A stretch of 64,000 nucleotides of DNA from an uncultured Acidimicrobiales bacterium (GTDB taxonomy: Bacteria; Actinomycetota; Acidimicrobiia; Acidimicrobiales; Aldehydirespiratoraceae): assembly GCA_905480195.1 (NCBI GenBank), contig CAJQPN010000048.1, forward strand, positions 1 through 64,000, given 5' to 3'. Both the position numbers and the translations under genes were made by a program. Below are positions 44,372 through 54,447 of the stretch, piece after piece. How positions within the stretch are numbered: position 1 is the stretch's first letter; every line of letters begins with the position of its first letter. The notes under the pieces are model-generated. The model worked only from the letters and a program-made list of their open reading frames with translations, made no database searches and was not told where the DNA came from.

Positions 44372-44836
44372 ATGACCGATCAGGCCCCCGAGATTGTTCC
44401 CGAGGAAACGAATGCCGTCTCTGATCCGGCCAAGCTCATCCGCCTCGGCACCATGGTGCAAGTACTGATGGATGAGGTCCGTCGGGCCGATACCGACGAG
44501 GAAAGCCGTCAGCTGCTGGCCCGGATCCACCGCGAGACAATCGAGGAGCTTGGCACCATCCTTTCCGCCGACCTGATGGATGAGCTCACGGAGTTTGCGG
44601 CGTGTTGCGACAGCGACGGTGTACCAACCGAAGCTGAGGTTCGTGTGGCTCAGGCACAGCTCGTCGGCTGGTTGCAAGGTCTTCTGCAGGGGTTACAGGC
44701 CTCGATGGCACAGCAACAAGCAGTGGCCGCTATGCAGATGCAGCGGCTGCAGGCCGCCCGGAACCAGTCCGGGAAGACTGCACCGGACCCGGCGGGCAAC
44801 CATCAACCGCCGGAGCAGACGGGCACCTATCTCTGA
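44372..44836 (+). CDS. bpa: Bacterial proteasome activator Bpa/PafE
   Basis: 154 residues from ATG 44372. The helical core SDPAKLIRLGTMVQVLMDEV, then LLARIHRETIEELGTILS and EAEVRVAQAQLVGWLQGLLQ matches the Bpa four-helix bundle. The C-terminus is GTYL, corresponding to the GQYL tail that docks into the 20S proteasome alpha-ring pockets. Bpa forms a 12-mer ring that opens the proteasome gate without ATP. This family is restricted to actinobacteria and is the best taxonomic marker in the window. prcA/prcB are not here. Confidence 0.9.
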   Translation: MTDQAPEIVPEETNAVSDPAKLIRLGTMVQVLMDEVRRADTDEESRQLLARIHRETIEELGTILSADLMDELTEFAACCDSDGVPTEAEVRVAQAQLVGWLQGLLQGLQASMAQQQAVAAMQMQRLQAARNQSGKTAPDPAGNHQPPEQTGTYL

Positions 44837-44929
44837 TCACAAAACTTTAATCTCTGATCGCCGCACCTCAAGCAGCCAGTTGGCGGATGGTCGGGTTCTC
44901 GTCGGCGTGTATTCGCCCAGCCCGACGAT

Positions 44930-45724
44930 CTACTTGTGGACAGTACTGAGGCCGCCTCCCACGGGAATCGTGGCGCCGGTCACGTACGAACCAGCAGCAG
45001 ACGCAAGGTAGATCGCCACTCCGGCCATGTCGTCGGGCACGCCGACTCGGCCCATCGGAACGTCTCTGGCGATGCCGGCGCGAGCGTTCGGATCGTCGAG
45101 AACGAACGCCATCATCTGCGAGTCGAACGGCCCCGGAGCGATGGCGTTGACCGTGATGTGTTCGGTGGCCAAGGTCTTGGCGAGGTGACGCGTGAGCATG
45201 ATGCACGCTGCCTTGGACGACGAGTACGAGAAGGTGTCCATGTCGGGCGGGGTCATGCCGTTGACCGATGCCGTGTTGATGATGCGGGCAGGTGACTCGG
45301 GCGAGGCAGCGTTGCGCAGCAGCGGCAGGAGCTTCTGGGTCAGGAAGAACACGCTTCGGACGTTGACGTTCATGACCTTGTCCCAGCCCGCCGCGGAGAA
45401 CGAGTCGAGTGGTTCGCCCCACGACGCGCCGGCGTTGTTGCACAAGATGTCGACCTGGCCCCAGCGCTGCGCAACTTCTGCTGAGAGATGGTCAAGGCCC
45501 TCGTCGGTCGAAACGTCGGCCGGAATGCCCTCGATGGTTCCCTTGGCCGAGAGCCGCTCAACCGCCTCTGCGACCTGGCTCTCCTTGCGGGCCGAGATGA
45601 TGACATCGCAACCGGCGTCGAGCAGTCCCTCGGCGATCATGTAGCCGATTCCCCGGCTTCCACCGGTGACGACAGCGTTCTTTCCCTCGAGTCCGAACAG
45701 GGCTTGCAGGCGAGCGGCGTCCAT
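44930..45724 (-). CDS. Short-chain dehydrogenase/reductase (SDR)
   Basis: 264 residues from ATG 45724, preceded by AAGGAGAAACCC, a good ribosome site; the track start at 45781 is not supported. NAD(P) motif AVVTGGSRGIGYMIAEGLL, NNAGASWGEPL, Ser in NTASVNGM and Tyr/Ser-Lys in FSYSSSKAACIML. The end AGSYVTGATIPVGGGLSTVH is typical. A FabG/gluconate 5-dehydrogenase-like enzyme; the substrate is unknown. Confidence 0.9.
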   Translation of the reverse strand: MDAARLQALFGLEGKNAVVTGGSRGIGYMIAEGLLDAGCDVIISARKESQVAEAVERLSAKGTIEGIPADVSTDEGLDHLSAEVAQRWGQVDILCNNAGASWGEPLDSFSAAGWDKVMNVNVRSVFFLTQKLLPLLRNAASPESPARIINTASVNGMTPPDMDTFSYSSSKAACIMLTRHLAKTLATEHITVNAIAPGPFDSQMMAFVLDDPNARAGIARDVPMGRVGVPDDMAGVAIYLASAAGSYVTGATIPVGGGLSTVHK

Positions 45725-45882
45725 GGGTTTCTCCTTCGCTGAACGACGCCGATGATGACATCCGGAGCCAGAGGGCACCACACCGGCGATGGGATCGACC
45801 GAAGCCCCATCGGACCGAGAGCGATCCTCGAACTGCGATTCCCTTCGCTCAGGGTCTCGCGGGTCAGGGCCGGGACGTCGCT

Positions 45883-46407
45883 TCAGCCGACGTCGGCGCC
45901 GTACATCTCGCCGAGTCGATCAGCGAGCAGTTCGAGCCGTTCACCGTCGGGACCGTTGAAATAGATCGAGGTGTCGTGCTCGAAGAGGATCTTGATCCCG
46001 GCGGCTTCGAGCTTGGACCGCAAGTGAGTCTGCTTCTCGGGGGTGACGGAGATAGCCAGGTGGTGCATCGACCCGAGAACCTCGGCGTAGGGGCCGAGGT
46101 CCAGGCCCGGGAAGTCGAAGAACGCGAGCAGATTGCCGTTCCCGATGTCGAAGAAGAAATGGGTGCTGCCGCGGTAGTCGCGGTTCTCGAATAGTTCGGT
46201 GAGCGGGAACTCGAGGAGATCCTGGTAGAAGCTGATCGTTCGTTCGACGTCAGAGCACAGCAGGGCGAGATGATGGACACCTCGGGCGGAGCTTTGAGGG
46301 CGGACGTCACGCAGGTGTGACCGGCGAAGACGGTCCCATTCGCTGGTTCGGTCGACATCGTCGCCGTGCTCGGTCATTGCGTGAAATTGGGGCTTGGTGT
46401 CGGCCAT
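45883..46407 (-). CDS. VOC-family (glyoxalase/dioxygenase-like) protein
   Basis: 174 residues. After ~40 variable residues, GVHHLALLCSDVERTISFYQDLL is the first vicinal-oxygen-chelate half and MHHLAISVTPEKQTHLRSKL the second, with a metal His in each and a Glu near GERLELLAD. The likely activity is glyoxalase- or ring-cleavage-like metal chemistry; the substrate is unknown. Starts in an unusually AT-rich stretch with AAGAGA next to the ATG. Confidence 0.85.
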   Translation of the reverse strand: MADTKPQFHAMTEHGDDVDRTSEWDRLRRSHLRDVRPQSSARGVHHLALLCSDVERTISFYQDLLEFPLTELFENRDYRGSTHFFFDIGNGNLLAFFDFPGLDLGPYAEVLGSMHHLAISVTPEKQTHLRSKLEAAGIKILFEHDTSIYFNGPDGERLELLADRLGEMYGADVG

Positions 46408-46430
46408 TCTCTTATTGTTTCAGATTTGAA

Positions 46431-47273
46431 CTAATTCGCCAACTGCTGCCCTTTCCGCTTGCTCGCTGTTGCGCGAATACGGCGGTGCTGGAGCTGGAGC
46501 GACCGCTCGAAGTCGCTGTCACCTCGAGCAATAAGACCCGCCACAATGCCGAACACGAAACCGGCAACATGTGCCATCCACGCAACCGAACTCTCGTTGC
46601 CGACAAGGAACTGGCTGCCGAACCAGACCAGCAAGATCGGTGCAGCCGGGAGACGCGGCCACACCGGCACCAGACCAAGCACGATCACCGTGCGAACCCG
46701 AACCCAAGGAAACCACACGAGATAGGCCCCCATCAGACCGGCGATCGCACCGCTTGCGCCAACAAGCGGAACGGTCGAGGAGGGCTGCACCATGACGTGG
46801 GCTGCGGTCGCGACCGCGCCAGAGACCAGATAGAAGAGGACGAAGGGGATGCGTCCCATCTGGTCCTCAACGTTGTTTCCGAAGATCCAGAGGAACAGCA
46901 TGTTGCCGATCAGGTGGATCCAGCCCGCATGGAGGAACATCGACACGATCGCTGCGAGCCAGACGTTTTTGTCAGGGAACGGGACGAAGCCGCTGGCGGG
47001 TGTGTGTTCGAGGCACGCCTCGGTGTTTCCACCGGCCACTGTTGCCCTGATCTCCTGCGCAGTCAGCGCTCGATCCTCGGTGAGCTCACACGGAACCGCT
47101 GCATACTCGTAACCGAACTCAATTTCTTCGAGTTGTTCCCCCTCAGTTGTCAGGTCGAAACTGCGGGTACCCGACGGCTGGACGTAGAGGAAGGTCACAA
47201 CGCACGCAAGCCCGACGAGCAAGGTCATGAAGGGCCTGCGTCTCGTCGGATTATCGTCGCTGATCGGGATCAT
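46431..47273 (-). CDS. Rhomboid-family intramembrane serine protease
   Basis: 280 residues from ATG 47273 (GGAGGAG just upstream). Membrane segments include MTLLVGLACVVTFLYV, WIHLIGNMLFLWIFGNNVE and VLFYLVSGAVATAAHVMV. The catalytic Ser is in VGASGAIAGLMGAYLV and the His in WMAHVAGFVFGIVAGL. An ~90-residue loop with two Cys follows the first helix. It should cut membrane proteins within or next to the bilayer. Confidence 0.92.
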   Translation of the reverse strand: MIPISDDNPTRRRPFMTLLVGLACVVTFLYVQPSGTRSFDLTTEGEQLEEIEFGYEYAAVPCELTEDRALTAQEIRATVAGGNTEACLEHTPASGFVPFPDKNVWLAAIVSMFLHAGWIHLIGNMLFLWIFGNNVEDQMGRIPFVLFYLVSGAVATAAHVMVQPSSTVPLVGASGAIAGLMGAYLVWFPWVRVRTVIVLGLVPVWPRLPAAPILLVWFGSQFLVGNESSVAWMAHVAGFVFGIVAGLIARGDSDFERSLQLQHRRIRATASKRKGQQLAN

Positions 47274-47388
47274 CGGCTCCTCCAGGCCCGCCACCGGTCG
47301 ATACCGAGCCCATGATGCCGCACTCAACGCCAGTCGCGACCTTCAGGATGTGGCGCACCGGTGGAGTCGAGTTCGCAGGCACCGCCGT

Positions 47389-48453
47389 CTACCGGATCGA
47401 CTCCCAGGTCCAACGGCGCGCTGCGTCGGCGCCGAAGATACGCACCTCTGCCCCTCCGGCAGTACGCATCGATTCGGCGGGTTCGCCGTCGTCATCGGCG
47501 TTGCGGATCAGGCGAACCTTCGCCGTCGCACGCTCGAGTCCGTAGTGATCTGCACCGCGATGGGACACGAATGCCTCGAGCTTGTCGAGTGCACCCATCT
47601 CGTGAAAGAGCTCGGCCACGACCTCGATCGCGTACGGCGCGTTGAAGATGCCGGCCGCAACTTTGGCGGCCTCTTTCTTGCTCAATGGGTGAGGCGCCGA
47701 GTCGGTGCCGAAAAAGAACGACGAGTCATCGGACGTGGCCGCAGCTGCGATGGCGATGCGTTCCTCGCGTGAGTTGATCACCGGCTTGCAGTACAGCTCG
47801 GGCCGCATACCGTTTGCGAGAAGATCCGAACGGTCACAGGTCAGATGGTGCGGCGTGATCGAACCGCCGACCTGCGGATGGTCCCGGACGACATCGAGCC
47901 CAGCCCGGGTCGAAATGTGCTCGACGGTCACACGAAGCTCAGGGATCTGTTCGATCACGGGAAGCATCTGCTGCTCGATGAACACGGCTTCGCGGTCGAA
48001 GATGTCGACGTCGGGATCAGTCGACTCGGCATGGACGAGCAGCGGGATACCCGCATCCGCCATGGTCTCGAGCGCCGCCCGATAATCGAGCAGTGACGTG
48101 CCCCCAGCTGCGCTGTTCGTAGTTGCGCCAGCCGGGTAGAACTTCGCGCCGAACACGACTCCGTCCTCAGCTCCGGCGAGGAGGTCGGCGGTATTCAGCT
48201 CGTCGTTGAGATACAGCGCCATCATCGGTGTGAAATCAGCGCGGGCGTCGGGTCCTGCGGCTGCGAGGATTCGATCGCGGTACGCAGCGGCCATGGCGGT
48301 GCTCGTGACCGGCGGGACGAGATTCGGCATGATGAGGGCATGTCGAAACGCGTTGGCCGTGTAGGGCGCCACCGCCTCGAGCATCTCATCGTCGCGCAGG
48401 TGCACATGCCAATCGTCCGGGGCGTCGATCTCGATACTGACGACACCGTTCAT
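47389..48453 (-). CDS. pyrC: Dihydroorotase PyrC (class II)
   Basis: 354 residues, the E. coli-like class II form. The zinc His pair is in APDDWHVHLRDDEML, the carboxylated Lys in VVFGAKFYPAGATTNS, further metal His in LLVHAEST and VEHISTRAG, and the Asp in FFFGTDSAPHPLSKKE. It cyclises carbamoyl aspartate to dihydroorotate in pyrimidine synthesis. ATGA overlap with pyrE links two steps of the same pathway. Confidence 0.95.
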   Translation of the reverse strand: MNGVVSIEIDAPDDWHVHLRDDEMLEAVAPYTANAFRHALIMPNLVPPVTSTAMAAAYRDRILAAAGPDARADFTPMMALYLNDELNTADLLAGAEDGVVFGAKFYPAGATTNSAAGGTSLLDYRAALETMADAGIPLLVHAESTDPDVDIFDREAVFIEQQMLPVIEQIPELRVTVEHISTRAGLDVVRDHPQVGGSITPHHLTCDRSDLLANGMRPELYCKPVINSREERIAIAAAATSDDSSFFFGTDSAPHPLSKKEAAKVAAGIFNAPYAIEVVAELFHEMGALDKLEAFVSHRGADHYGLERATAKVRLIRNADDDGEPAESMRTAGGAEVRIFGADAARRWTWESIR

Positions 48454-49118
48454 GCGCCATACCGCTCTCGATACGCGTCGATCCGGCTGCGTGTCTGATC
48501 GTCGATATGGACCACGCCGTCGACTTCACGGCCATGGAGATGCTCAACCACCTCATCGAGAGTCACGATCGCTCGGGATGGCATGCCGAAGTCCTGCGAA
48601 ACCTGTGCGAGGGCGGAGAGTTCACCAGTGCCTCGTTCCTGACGATCGATCGAGACGACGAGGCCCACCATCACCACATCAGCTGCCGCCTTCAGGAATG
48701 GCACCGTTTCGCGAATCGACGTGCCGGCGGTCGTGACGTCTTCGACGATGAGGACCCGGGAGCCGTCTTCGGGTAGGGCGCCCACGAGAATCCCTCCTTC
48801 GCCGTGGTCCTTCGCTTCTTTGCGGTTGAAGCAATAACCGACCTCTCGCCCGTCGGCGGCGAGCGCGATCGATGCCGTTGCGACGAGCGGGATGCCCTTG
48901 TAGGCGGGGCCGAACAAGATGTCGACGTCGCCGGGCCAGCCCTGCTGGATGGCAGCTGCGTAGTACCGTCCCAGAGCAGCCAACTGGGGGCCCGTGCGGT
49001 ACTTGCCTGCATTCATGAAATACGGGGTCTGCCGACCGCTCTTGGTCATGAAGTCGCCGAACGTCAAGGCGTCCGCACGCACCATGAACTCAATGAACTC
49101 GCGCTTGTACTGCTCCAC
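48450..49118 (-). CDS. pyrE: Orotate phosphoribosyltransferase PyrE
   Basis: 222 residues from GTG 49118, which has AAGGAG five bases upstream; the track ORF begins ~65 codons earlier without support. FMVRADALTFGDFMTKSGRQ and PYFMNAGKYRTGPQL are the orotate-site blocks. The PRPP-binding motif is VLIVEDVTTAGTSIRET and GPAYKGIPLVATA the flexible-loop region. It joins orotate and PRPP to make OMP. First gene of the pyrE-pyrC pair. Confidence 0.94.
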   Translation of the reverse strand: MEQYKREFIEFMVRADALTFGDFMTKSGRQTPYFMNAGKYRTGPQLAALGRYYAAAIQQGWPGDVDILFGPAYKGIPLVATASIALAADGREVGYCFNRKEAKDHGEGGILVGALPEDGSRVLIVEDVTTAGTSIRETVPFLKAAADVVMVGLVVSIDRQERGTGELSALAQVSQDFGMPSRAIVTLDEVVEHLHGREVDGVVHIDDQTRSRIDAYRERYGA

Positions 49119-49170
49119 CCAGACTCCTTCCCGATCGCAACCTAGCCGGATCGACTCACAGGGTCGGACC

Positions 49171-49524
49171 GTGCGGGTTGCCAGCTGGAACATCGAATAG
49201 ATCCGGACACGGGTCGAGCAGGTCGTTGCATGGGCGTCTGCATCCGATATCGACGTGATGCTCCCGCAAGAAGCGAAGAGCGGCGGCACCGACGTTCCCT
49301 TCGACGCGTTCACGTCTGCTGGTTACGAGGTCGCCCACCATGGTGTAGACCACTGGAACGGCCTTGCGATTCCGAGTCGGATCGGGATCGATCCGACTCA
49401 ACCCGGCTTCACCGGACCACAGCGACCACCGTTCGACGAACCGCACTCCTTCGTGCCGACGCGTCAACAGGCTGGACGATCGTTGCAGGTGTTCTCGACG
49501 TTGCGCTGTGTTCCCCAGCGATAG
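49171..49524 (+). pseudogene. Exonuclease III (xth) pseudogene
   Basis: From GTG 49171 the frame reads VRVASWNIE, then TAG at 49198-49200, then IRTRVEQVVAWASASDIDV and MLPQEAKSGG (metal-binding Glu of the QETK motif), followed by AGYEVAHHGVDHWNGLAIPS. This is the first third of an exonuclease III/AP endonuclease. Homology stops near GIDPTQPGF and the rest, with the catalytic Asp, Asn and His, is gone. A premature stop at codon 10 and a 3' truncation make it nonfunctional. It fills most of the 467-base gap 49119-49585; the remaining part holds only the promoter of the next gene. Confidence 0.8.
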
Positions 49525-49572
49525 CCGATGCGACCCTCGGGCCATGCACCTGTCGTTCGCGATCTGATTCTC

Positions 49573-49578
49573 TAGCCT
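49573..49578 (+). promoter_or_regulatory. -10 element TAGCCT of the GDPD gene (leaderless)
   Basis: TAGCCT, 7 bases, ATG 49586; identical hexamer and spacing to ilvD. Confidence 0.5.
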
Positions 49579-49585
49579 TCTCGGT

Positions 49586-50659
<1,074 letters not shown>

Positions 50660-50665
50660 TCTACG

Positions 50666-51136
50666 TCACGTTGACGACTCACCGATGTCCTCGTTCCAGA
50701 GGTCGGGCTCGGCGGCGATGAACGCAGCCATCAGGTCGACGCATATCTGATCGTGAGCCCGGACAAGTTCGACCCCTCTCGATTCGAGGTAGGCCTCACC
50801 GCCCATGAAGTTCACGTTCTCGCCGATCACGATGCGAGGAATCCCGAATAGCAGCGCTGCACCACTGCACATGTCGCACGGCGACAGCGTCGTATACAGC
50901 GTGGCCCGCCGGTACGCCGACGCCGGCAGCCGGCCTGCGTTCTCGAGGCAATCAATCTCGCCGTGAAGGATCGCACTGCCGCTCTGGACGCGACGGTTGT
51001 GGCCTCGTCCGACGACTTCACCGTCGATCATGAGCGCTGAACCGATCGGGATCCCACCCTCGGACCTCCCGATCCGAGCCTCATCAATCGCAACATCAAG
51101 ACCCCGCCGGTCATCGGCGCTCAGCTCAGAAGTCAT
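50666..51136 (-). CDS. Cytosine deaminase (yeast Fcy1-like)
   Basis: 156 residues from ATG 51136, overlapping the TauD-like stop by 11 bases. Zinc site: HGEIDCLENAG (His and catalytic Glu) and LYTTLSPCDMCSGAALLFGI (two Cys). The C-terminus FIAAEPDLWNEDIGE and VIGENVNFMGGEAYLESRGV closely follow the fungal cytosine deaminase pattern rather than tRNA adenosine deaminase TadA. Converts cytosine to uracil for pyrimidine salvage, or a related base or guanidine-like compound. Confidence 0.82.
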   Translation of the reverse strand: MTSELSADDRRGLDVAIDEARIGRSEGGIPIGSALMIDGEVVGRGHNRRVQSGSAILHGEIDCLENAGRLPASAYRRATLYTTLSPCDMCSGAALLFGIPRIVIGENVNFMGGEAYLESRGVELVRAHDQICVDLMAAFIAAEPDLWNEDIGESST

Positions 51137-51974
51137 AGCCACCGGCGCCGTAAAACCCGCTCGATGCCGTCTTCGGAAGACTGAAGTTCTCGGCGATACG
51201 GTCAGGAGCGAACGCAGCTGGTGTGTCGCCCAGAACGCTCACCCGGCGAAGCTCCCGACGACCCTCGGTGTCGTTGACCATCACGTGCAGCGTCGTTCGC
51301 TCGTCCCACATCACGACGTCACCGGGCGACCATCGCCAGCGGGTCGAGAACTGAATCTGTTCCTGCCAGCGGAAAAGGTACGAGAGCAACATCTGCGACT
51401 CCGGGCGAGAGAGCTGCGGAATGCGTCGACTGAACTGCTTGTTGACGAACAGTGCGGCGCGGCCCGTGTCCGGGTGGGTCCGAACGACCGGGTGCTCGGC
51501 CGCCTTGTCACCCCGGGCGTCGTCGTGGATGCAGGTGAGCGACAGCAGAAAGTCCTGCAGTGCGGGCGACAACGAGTCGTACACCGCGTGACAATCGATG
51601 AACATCGTGTCTCCACCATGCGCCGGACAGTCGAGCATGTGCAGCAGCGCGATCGCCGGTGGCTGCTCGAGGAAGGTGGCATCGGTGTGCCACAGATCGG
51701 CTTTCACCTGGTAGAGACTGTCGAGGTTGACGACCTCGGGCACGTCAGGGTCGACAGGCTCGAGATATGGGACGGGGTCGACGGTCCCGAAAAGCGCTGC
51801 AATGTCGCGAAATTCGCGCAGCGACGGGTCGAGCCCAGGCAATGCCAAAACGAGGTGGTCGTTGATCGCCTTCCGAAGCTGCATCGCAACACCTTCGTCG
51901 ATCCGATCAGCGGCGAGGTCTTGAACCTCGGCACCGAGGAGCCCCGAGATGGGCCGGATATCGAGTTCCGTCAT
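51126..51974 (-). CDS. TauD/TfdA-family Fe(II)/2-oxoglutarate dioxygenase
   Basis: 282 residues from ATG 51974 with GGGGGAT before it. The metal site is DLWHTDATFLEQPP (His, Asp) with the distal His in TTLHVMVND and the 2-oxoglutarate Arg in RRELRRVSVLGD. Blocks IRPISGLLGAEVQDL and GDTMFIDCHAVYDSL are typical of the family. It hydroxylates taurine, phenoxy acids or other small sulfonates, ethers or amines; the substrate is unknown. Co-transcribed with the cytosine deaminase. Confidence 0.9.
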   Translation of the reverse strand: MTELDIRPISGLLGAEVQDLAADRIDEGVAMQLRKAINDHLVLALPGLDPSLREFRDIAALFGTVDPVPYLEPVDPDVPEVVNLDSLYQVKADLWHTDATFLEQPPAIALLHMLDCPAHGGDTMFIDCHAVYDSLSPALQDFLLSLTCIHDDARGDKAAEHPVVRTHPDTGRAALFVNKQFSRRIPQLSRPESQMLLSYLFRWQEQIQFSTRWRWSPGDVVMWDERTTLHVMVNDTEGRRELRRVSVLGDTPAAFAPDRIAENFSLPKTASSGFYGAGGYDF

Positions 51975-52039
51975 CGATCCCCCGTTTTCTTCGTCGACTG
52001 AGTGTACGACCACGGTCCAAGTCTGTTCATGACGGCTGT

Positions 52040-53224
52040 TCAGGCCGACCTCGTCTCCCCCACCACGAGCGCAATCCAGACCACTCCAGCCATGAGGATC
52101 CCGCCGAGGGCAAAGGCGGACGCGCGGAGGCCTGACGCATCAGCGACGACTCCCACAACAAATGGGCCGACAAAGAGCCCGAGGTTCGACACGAGATTGA
52201 ACCCAGCGAGATATGGCCCCTGTTCTCCTTCCGGCGCCAGATCGGCGCCGAGGGTCATGACGGCACCCGAGGTGGCCCCATTCCCAAGGCCGATCAGCAC
52301 CGACGCGAGCGCCACGTCGACGGCGTTGTCCGCCAATCCGAGAAGAACCATACCGATCGCCATCACCGTGAACGCCGGCACGATTGAGTAGAGCCGGCCG
52401 AGGCGATCCATGAGCACACCGGAGATCGGGAAAATCATGAAGTCGACGACGGTTCCGACGGCGAGCAGACCGCCGATCTCGGTCAACGACAGACCGAGCC
52501 GATCGGCGATCAGCGGAATGACCACGTAGCGCCCCTCGCGTCCGGCTTGGATCAGCATCGGTCCCGTTCCACCGGCAACGATGCGTCGACGATGCCGTCG
52601 CAGCGACGCCAATATCGGAATACGAACCGCGTCCCCGGCGTCCACCGCTTCCCTGCCCCCCGGAACGATCCAGAAGGTCAGCCCCGCAGCTGCAACGCAT
52701 CCAGCCACGAGAAACGCTGCAGAGAAGCCCCACATGCTGGCCACCGCTCCTCCGATGACCGGCCCGGATGCAAGTGCCAAGCGGTGCGTACCCCCCATGC
52801 CAGACGTGACCCGGCCTCGGAAGTGGATCGGCACGCCTCTGGTGACGAACAGCTGACGCGATTGGCCCATTGCGCCGAATCCGAATCCGCTGATCAGACG
52901 AAGCATCACTAGGACGACAGCGAGTTCAACGAAGCCGAACGTCATCAGGCTCACAGCCGACGCAGCGACGGCGACCAACATCAGGTGGTCGTTGGTGAAA
53001 CGCTCGGCGAACGCACTCGCAGGGATGCCGACCAGCGCAGCACCGATCCCGGTGGCTCCCATGATCACACCGACCATCGACAAACTGATCCCGATGCCCT
53101 CGAGGTAGAGCGGGATTAGCGGCAGCGCAATCGTCATCCCCGACGTCATTGCGAGGATGGGGAGGTAGAGCGGCGGGACGAGTCGGCGCAGCTCGGCCCA
53201 GACGTCGTTGTGCGGTTGGGTCAC
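52040..53224 (-). CDS. MFS transporter
   Basis: 394 residues from a GTG at 53224 with about 12 hydrophobic segments (YLPILAMTSGMTIALPLIPLY, MVGVIMGATGIGAALVGIPA, GGLLAVGTVVDFMIFPISG). Loop motifs AERFTNDHLML and DRLGRLYSIVPAF are MFS-like. A set of Gly-rich helices suggests a drug or small-solute exporter. The substrate is unknown. The 242-base stretch downstream of the LysR gene and upstream of this start (53225-53466) holds no gene I can support. Confidence 0.85.
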   Translation of the reverse strand: MTQPHNDVWAELRRLVPPLYLPILAMTSGMTIALPLIPLYLEGIGISLSMVGVIMGATGIGAALVGIPASAFAERFTNDHLMLVAVAASAVSLMTFGFVELAVVLVMLRLISGFGFGAMGQSRQLFVTRGVPIHFRGRVTSGMGGTHRLALASGPVIGGAVASMWGFSAAFLVAGCVAAAGLTFWIVPGGREAVDAGDAVRIPILASLRRHRRRIVAGGTGPMLIQAGREGRYVVIPLIADRLGLSLTEIGGLLAVGTVVDFMIFPISGVLMDRLGRLYSIVPAFTVMAIGMVLLGLADNAVDVALASVLIGLGNGATSGAVMTLGADLAPEGEQGPYLAGFNLVSNLGLFVGPFVVGVVADASGLRASAFALGGILMAGVVWIALVVGETRSA

Positions 53225-53466
53225 GTGGCGACCCGTACGGCGGGTGTGAGGCGTGCGCGACTTGTCGAGGGAACGGTCGGGCTCGTCGACGCCATGACGT
53301 TGGCCCCGACGGAGATACCAGCTCGTGCGCAGCCGTTGCGCTCGTGCGCCACTCCATCAACCACTCCGGCAGGGTAGTCCCGCCTTCTCGCCGACAATGG
53401 GCCTCATCGATCTCGGCGGTGTCGGACTCGCTCGGCTGCGAGCGGGCGCACCATCTCACCTCGTCG

Positions 53467-54378
53467 TCAACGAGGCGTCCTACCTTCTGAAACCGTACGT
53501 CCGAGTTCGGCGATGGCGTTCGAGATAACCGTCTGCGGCTCGTCGGGACGGCTGAGTCGGACCAACGCGACACGCGCCTCGCGGTCAGTGATCTCGACGT
53601 AGGTGACGTTGGGCAAGTGAAGACGTCGAACCCCAGCCGGTACCAGCGCTACGCCCTCTCCCGCCGCAACGAGACCTACGATGGTGGTGTACTCGGTCGC
53701 CTCGATCGCTGGGTCGTACCGCACACCGCTGCCGAGCATCAGCGCTCGAATCTCGGTGTGCAACGACGGCGACTTCTCGCGAGAGAACCCGACGAACGTG
53801 TCGTTACGCAGACGACCGAGTCGAACCGATTGCTGATCGGCGATCGCGTGATTTTCCGGTACCGCGACGAGGAGTCGATCGTGACCCAGCACGTGGGACT
53901 CGACTGTGGGGCGGACAGGCACCGTTCGAGCGACACCAACGTCGATGATCCCGTCAGCGAGCCCTCGGGCCTGCTCGTCGGACGACATCGTGTGCAGTTC
54001 CACACCGACATCAGGCCATGCAGCCCGGAATCGGTGGAGAAACGACGGCACGAACTCATACGCCGTCGAGTCGACGAAGCCGAGACGGAGCCGACCCCGC
54101 GCCCCGACACGCAGCTCTTCGGCTGCCCGAAGCACGCCCTGCGCCGACACGAGGAGTTGGCGTGCATAGGGGAGGAACGCCTCACCGTCGACGGTCAACG
54201 CCACTCGTCGGGTCGTGCGCTCAAGCAGCGTGAGTCCGAGGTCGGTTTCGAGCTGCCGGACCTGCTGACTCAGCGCCGGCTGCGCAATGTGGAGCCGCGT
54301 CGCAGCCCGGCCGAAGTGAAGTTCGTCGGCGACGGCAACAAATGCATCGAGTCGACGAAGCGACCCAAGCTCATTCAT
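53467..54378 (-). CDS. LysR-family transcriptional regulator
   Basis: 303 residues. The N-terminal winged helix-turn-helix is FVAVADELHFGRAATRLHI plus AQPALSQQVRQLETDLGL and TLLERTTRRVALT, followed by the periplasmic-binding-like inducer domain (GRLRLGFVDSTAYEFVPSFL). Divergent from soxB with 69 bases between them, so it is the likely regulator of the sarcosine oxidase operon, though the inducer is unknown. Confidence 0.92.
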   Translation of the reverse strand: MNELGSLRRLDAFVAVADELHFGRAATRLHIAQPALSQQVRQLETDLGLTLLERTTRRVALTVDGEAFLPYARQLLVSAQGVLRAAEELRVGARGRLRLGFVDSTAYEFVPSFLHRFRAAWPDVGVELHTMSSDEQARGLADGIIDVGVARTVPVRPTVESHVLGHDRLLVAVPENHAIADQQSVRLGRLRNDTFVGFSREKSPSLHTEIRALMLGSGVRYDPAIEATEYTTIVGLVAAGEGVALVPAGVRRLHLPNVTYVEITDREARVALVRLSRPDEPQTVISNAIAELGRTVSEGRTPR

Positions 54379-54384
54379 TCATAA

Positions 54385-54390
54385 ATCGTA
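54385..54390 (-). promoter_or_regulatory. -10 element TACGAT of the LysR gene (leaderless)
   Basis: Minus strand TACGAT, 6 bases, ATG 54378. The AT-rich segment ATAAATCGTATCAATAA here would also be the place for LysR binding between the divergent genes. Confidence 0.45.
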
Positions 54391-54447
54391 TCAATAACTC
54401 TTGATCTTGTCCTTCACCACTATCGATCCATCCGACACAATGGACCC

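Noticed and set aside
44829-44859. Direct repeat ATCTCTGATC around the bpa stop codon
   Set aside because: Two 10-base copies 21 bases apart in a short AT-richer patch; too little to call a regulatory or mobile element.
49198-49200. TAG in the xth frame (and TAG in the DUF1343 frame) as recoded codons
   Set aside because: Sec uses UGA, not UAG; neither lies at a catalytic position and both genes have large deletions. Ordinary pseudogene stops.
53225-53466. Possible small gene or remnant between the MFS and LysR genes
   Set aside because: Several short open frames look partly protein-like (for example MGLIDLGGVGLARLRAG), but none has a start signal or a recognisable family.
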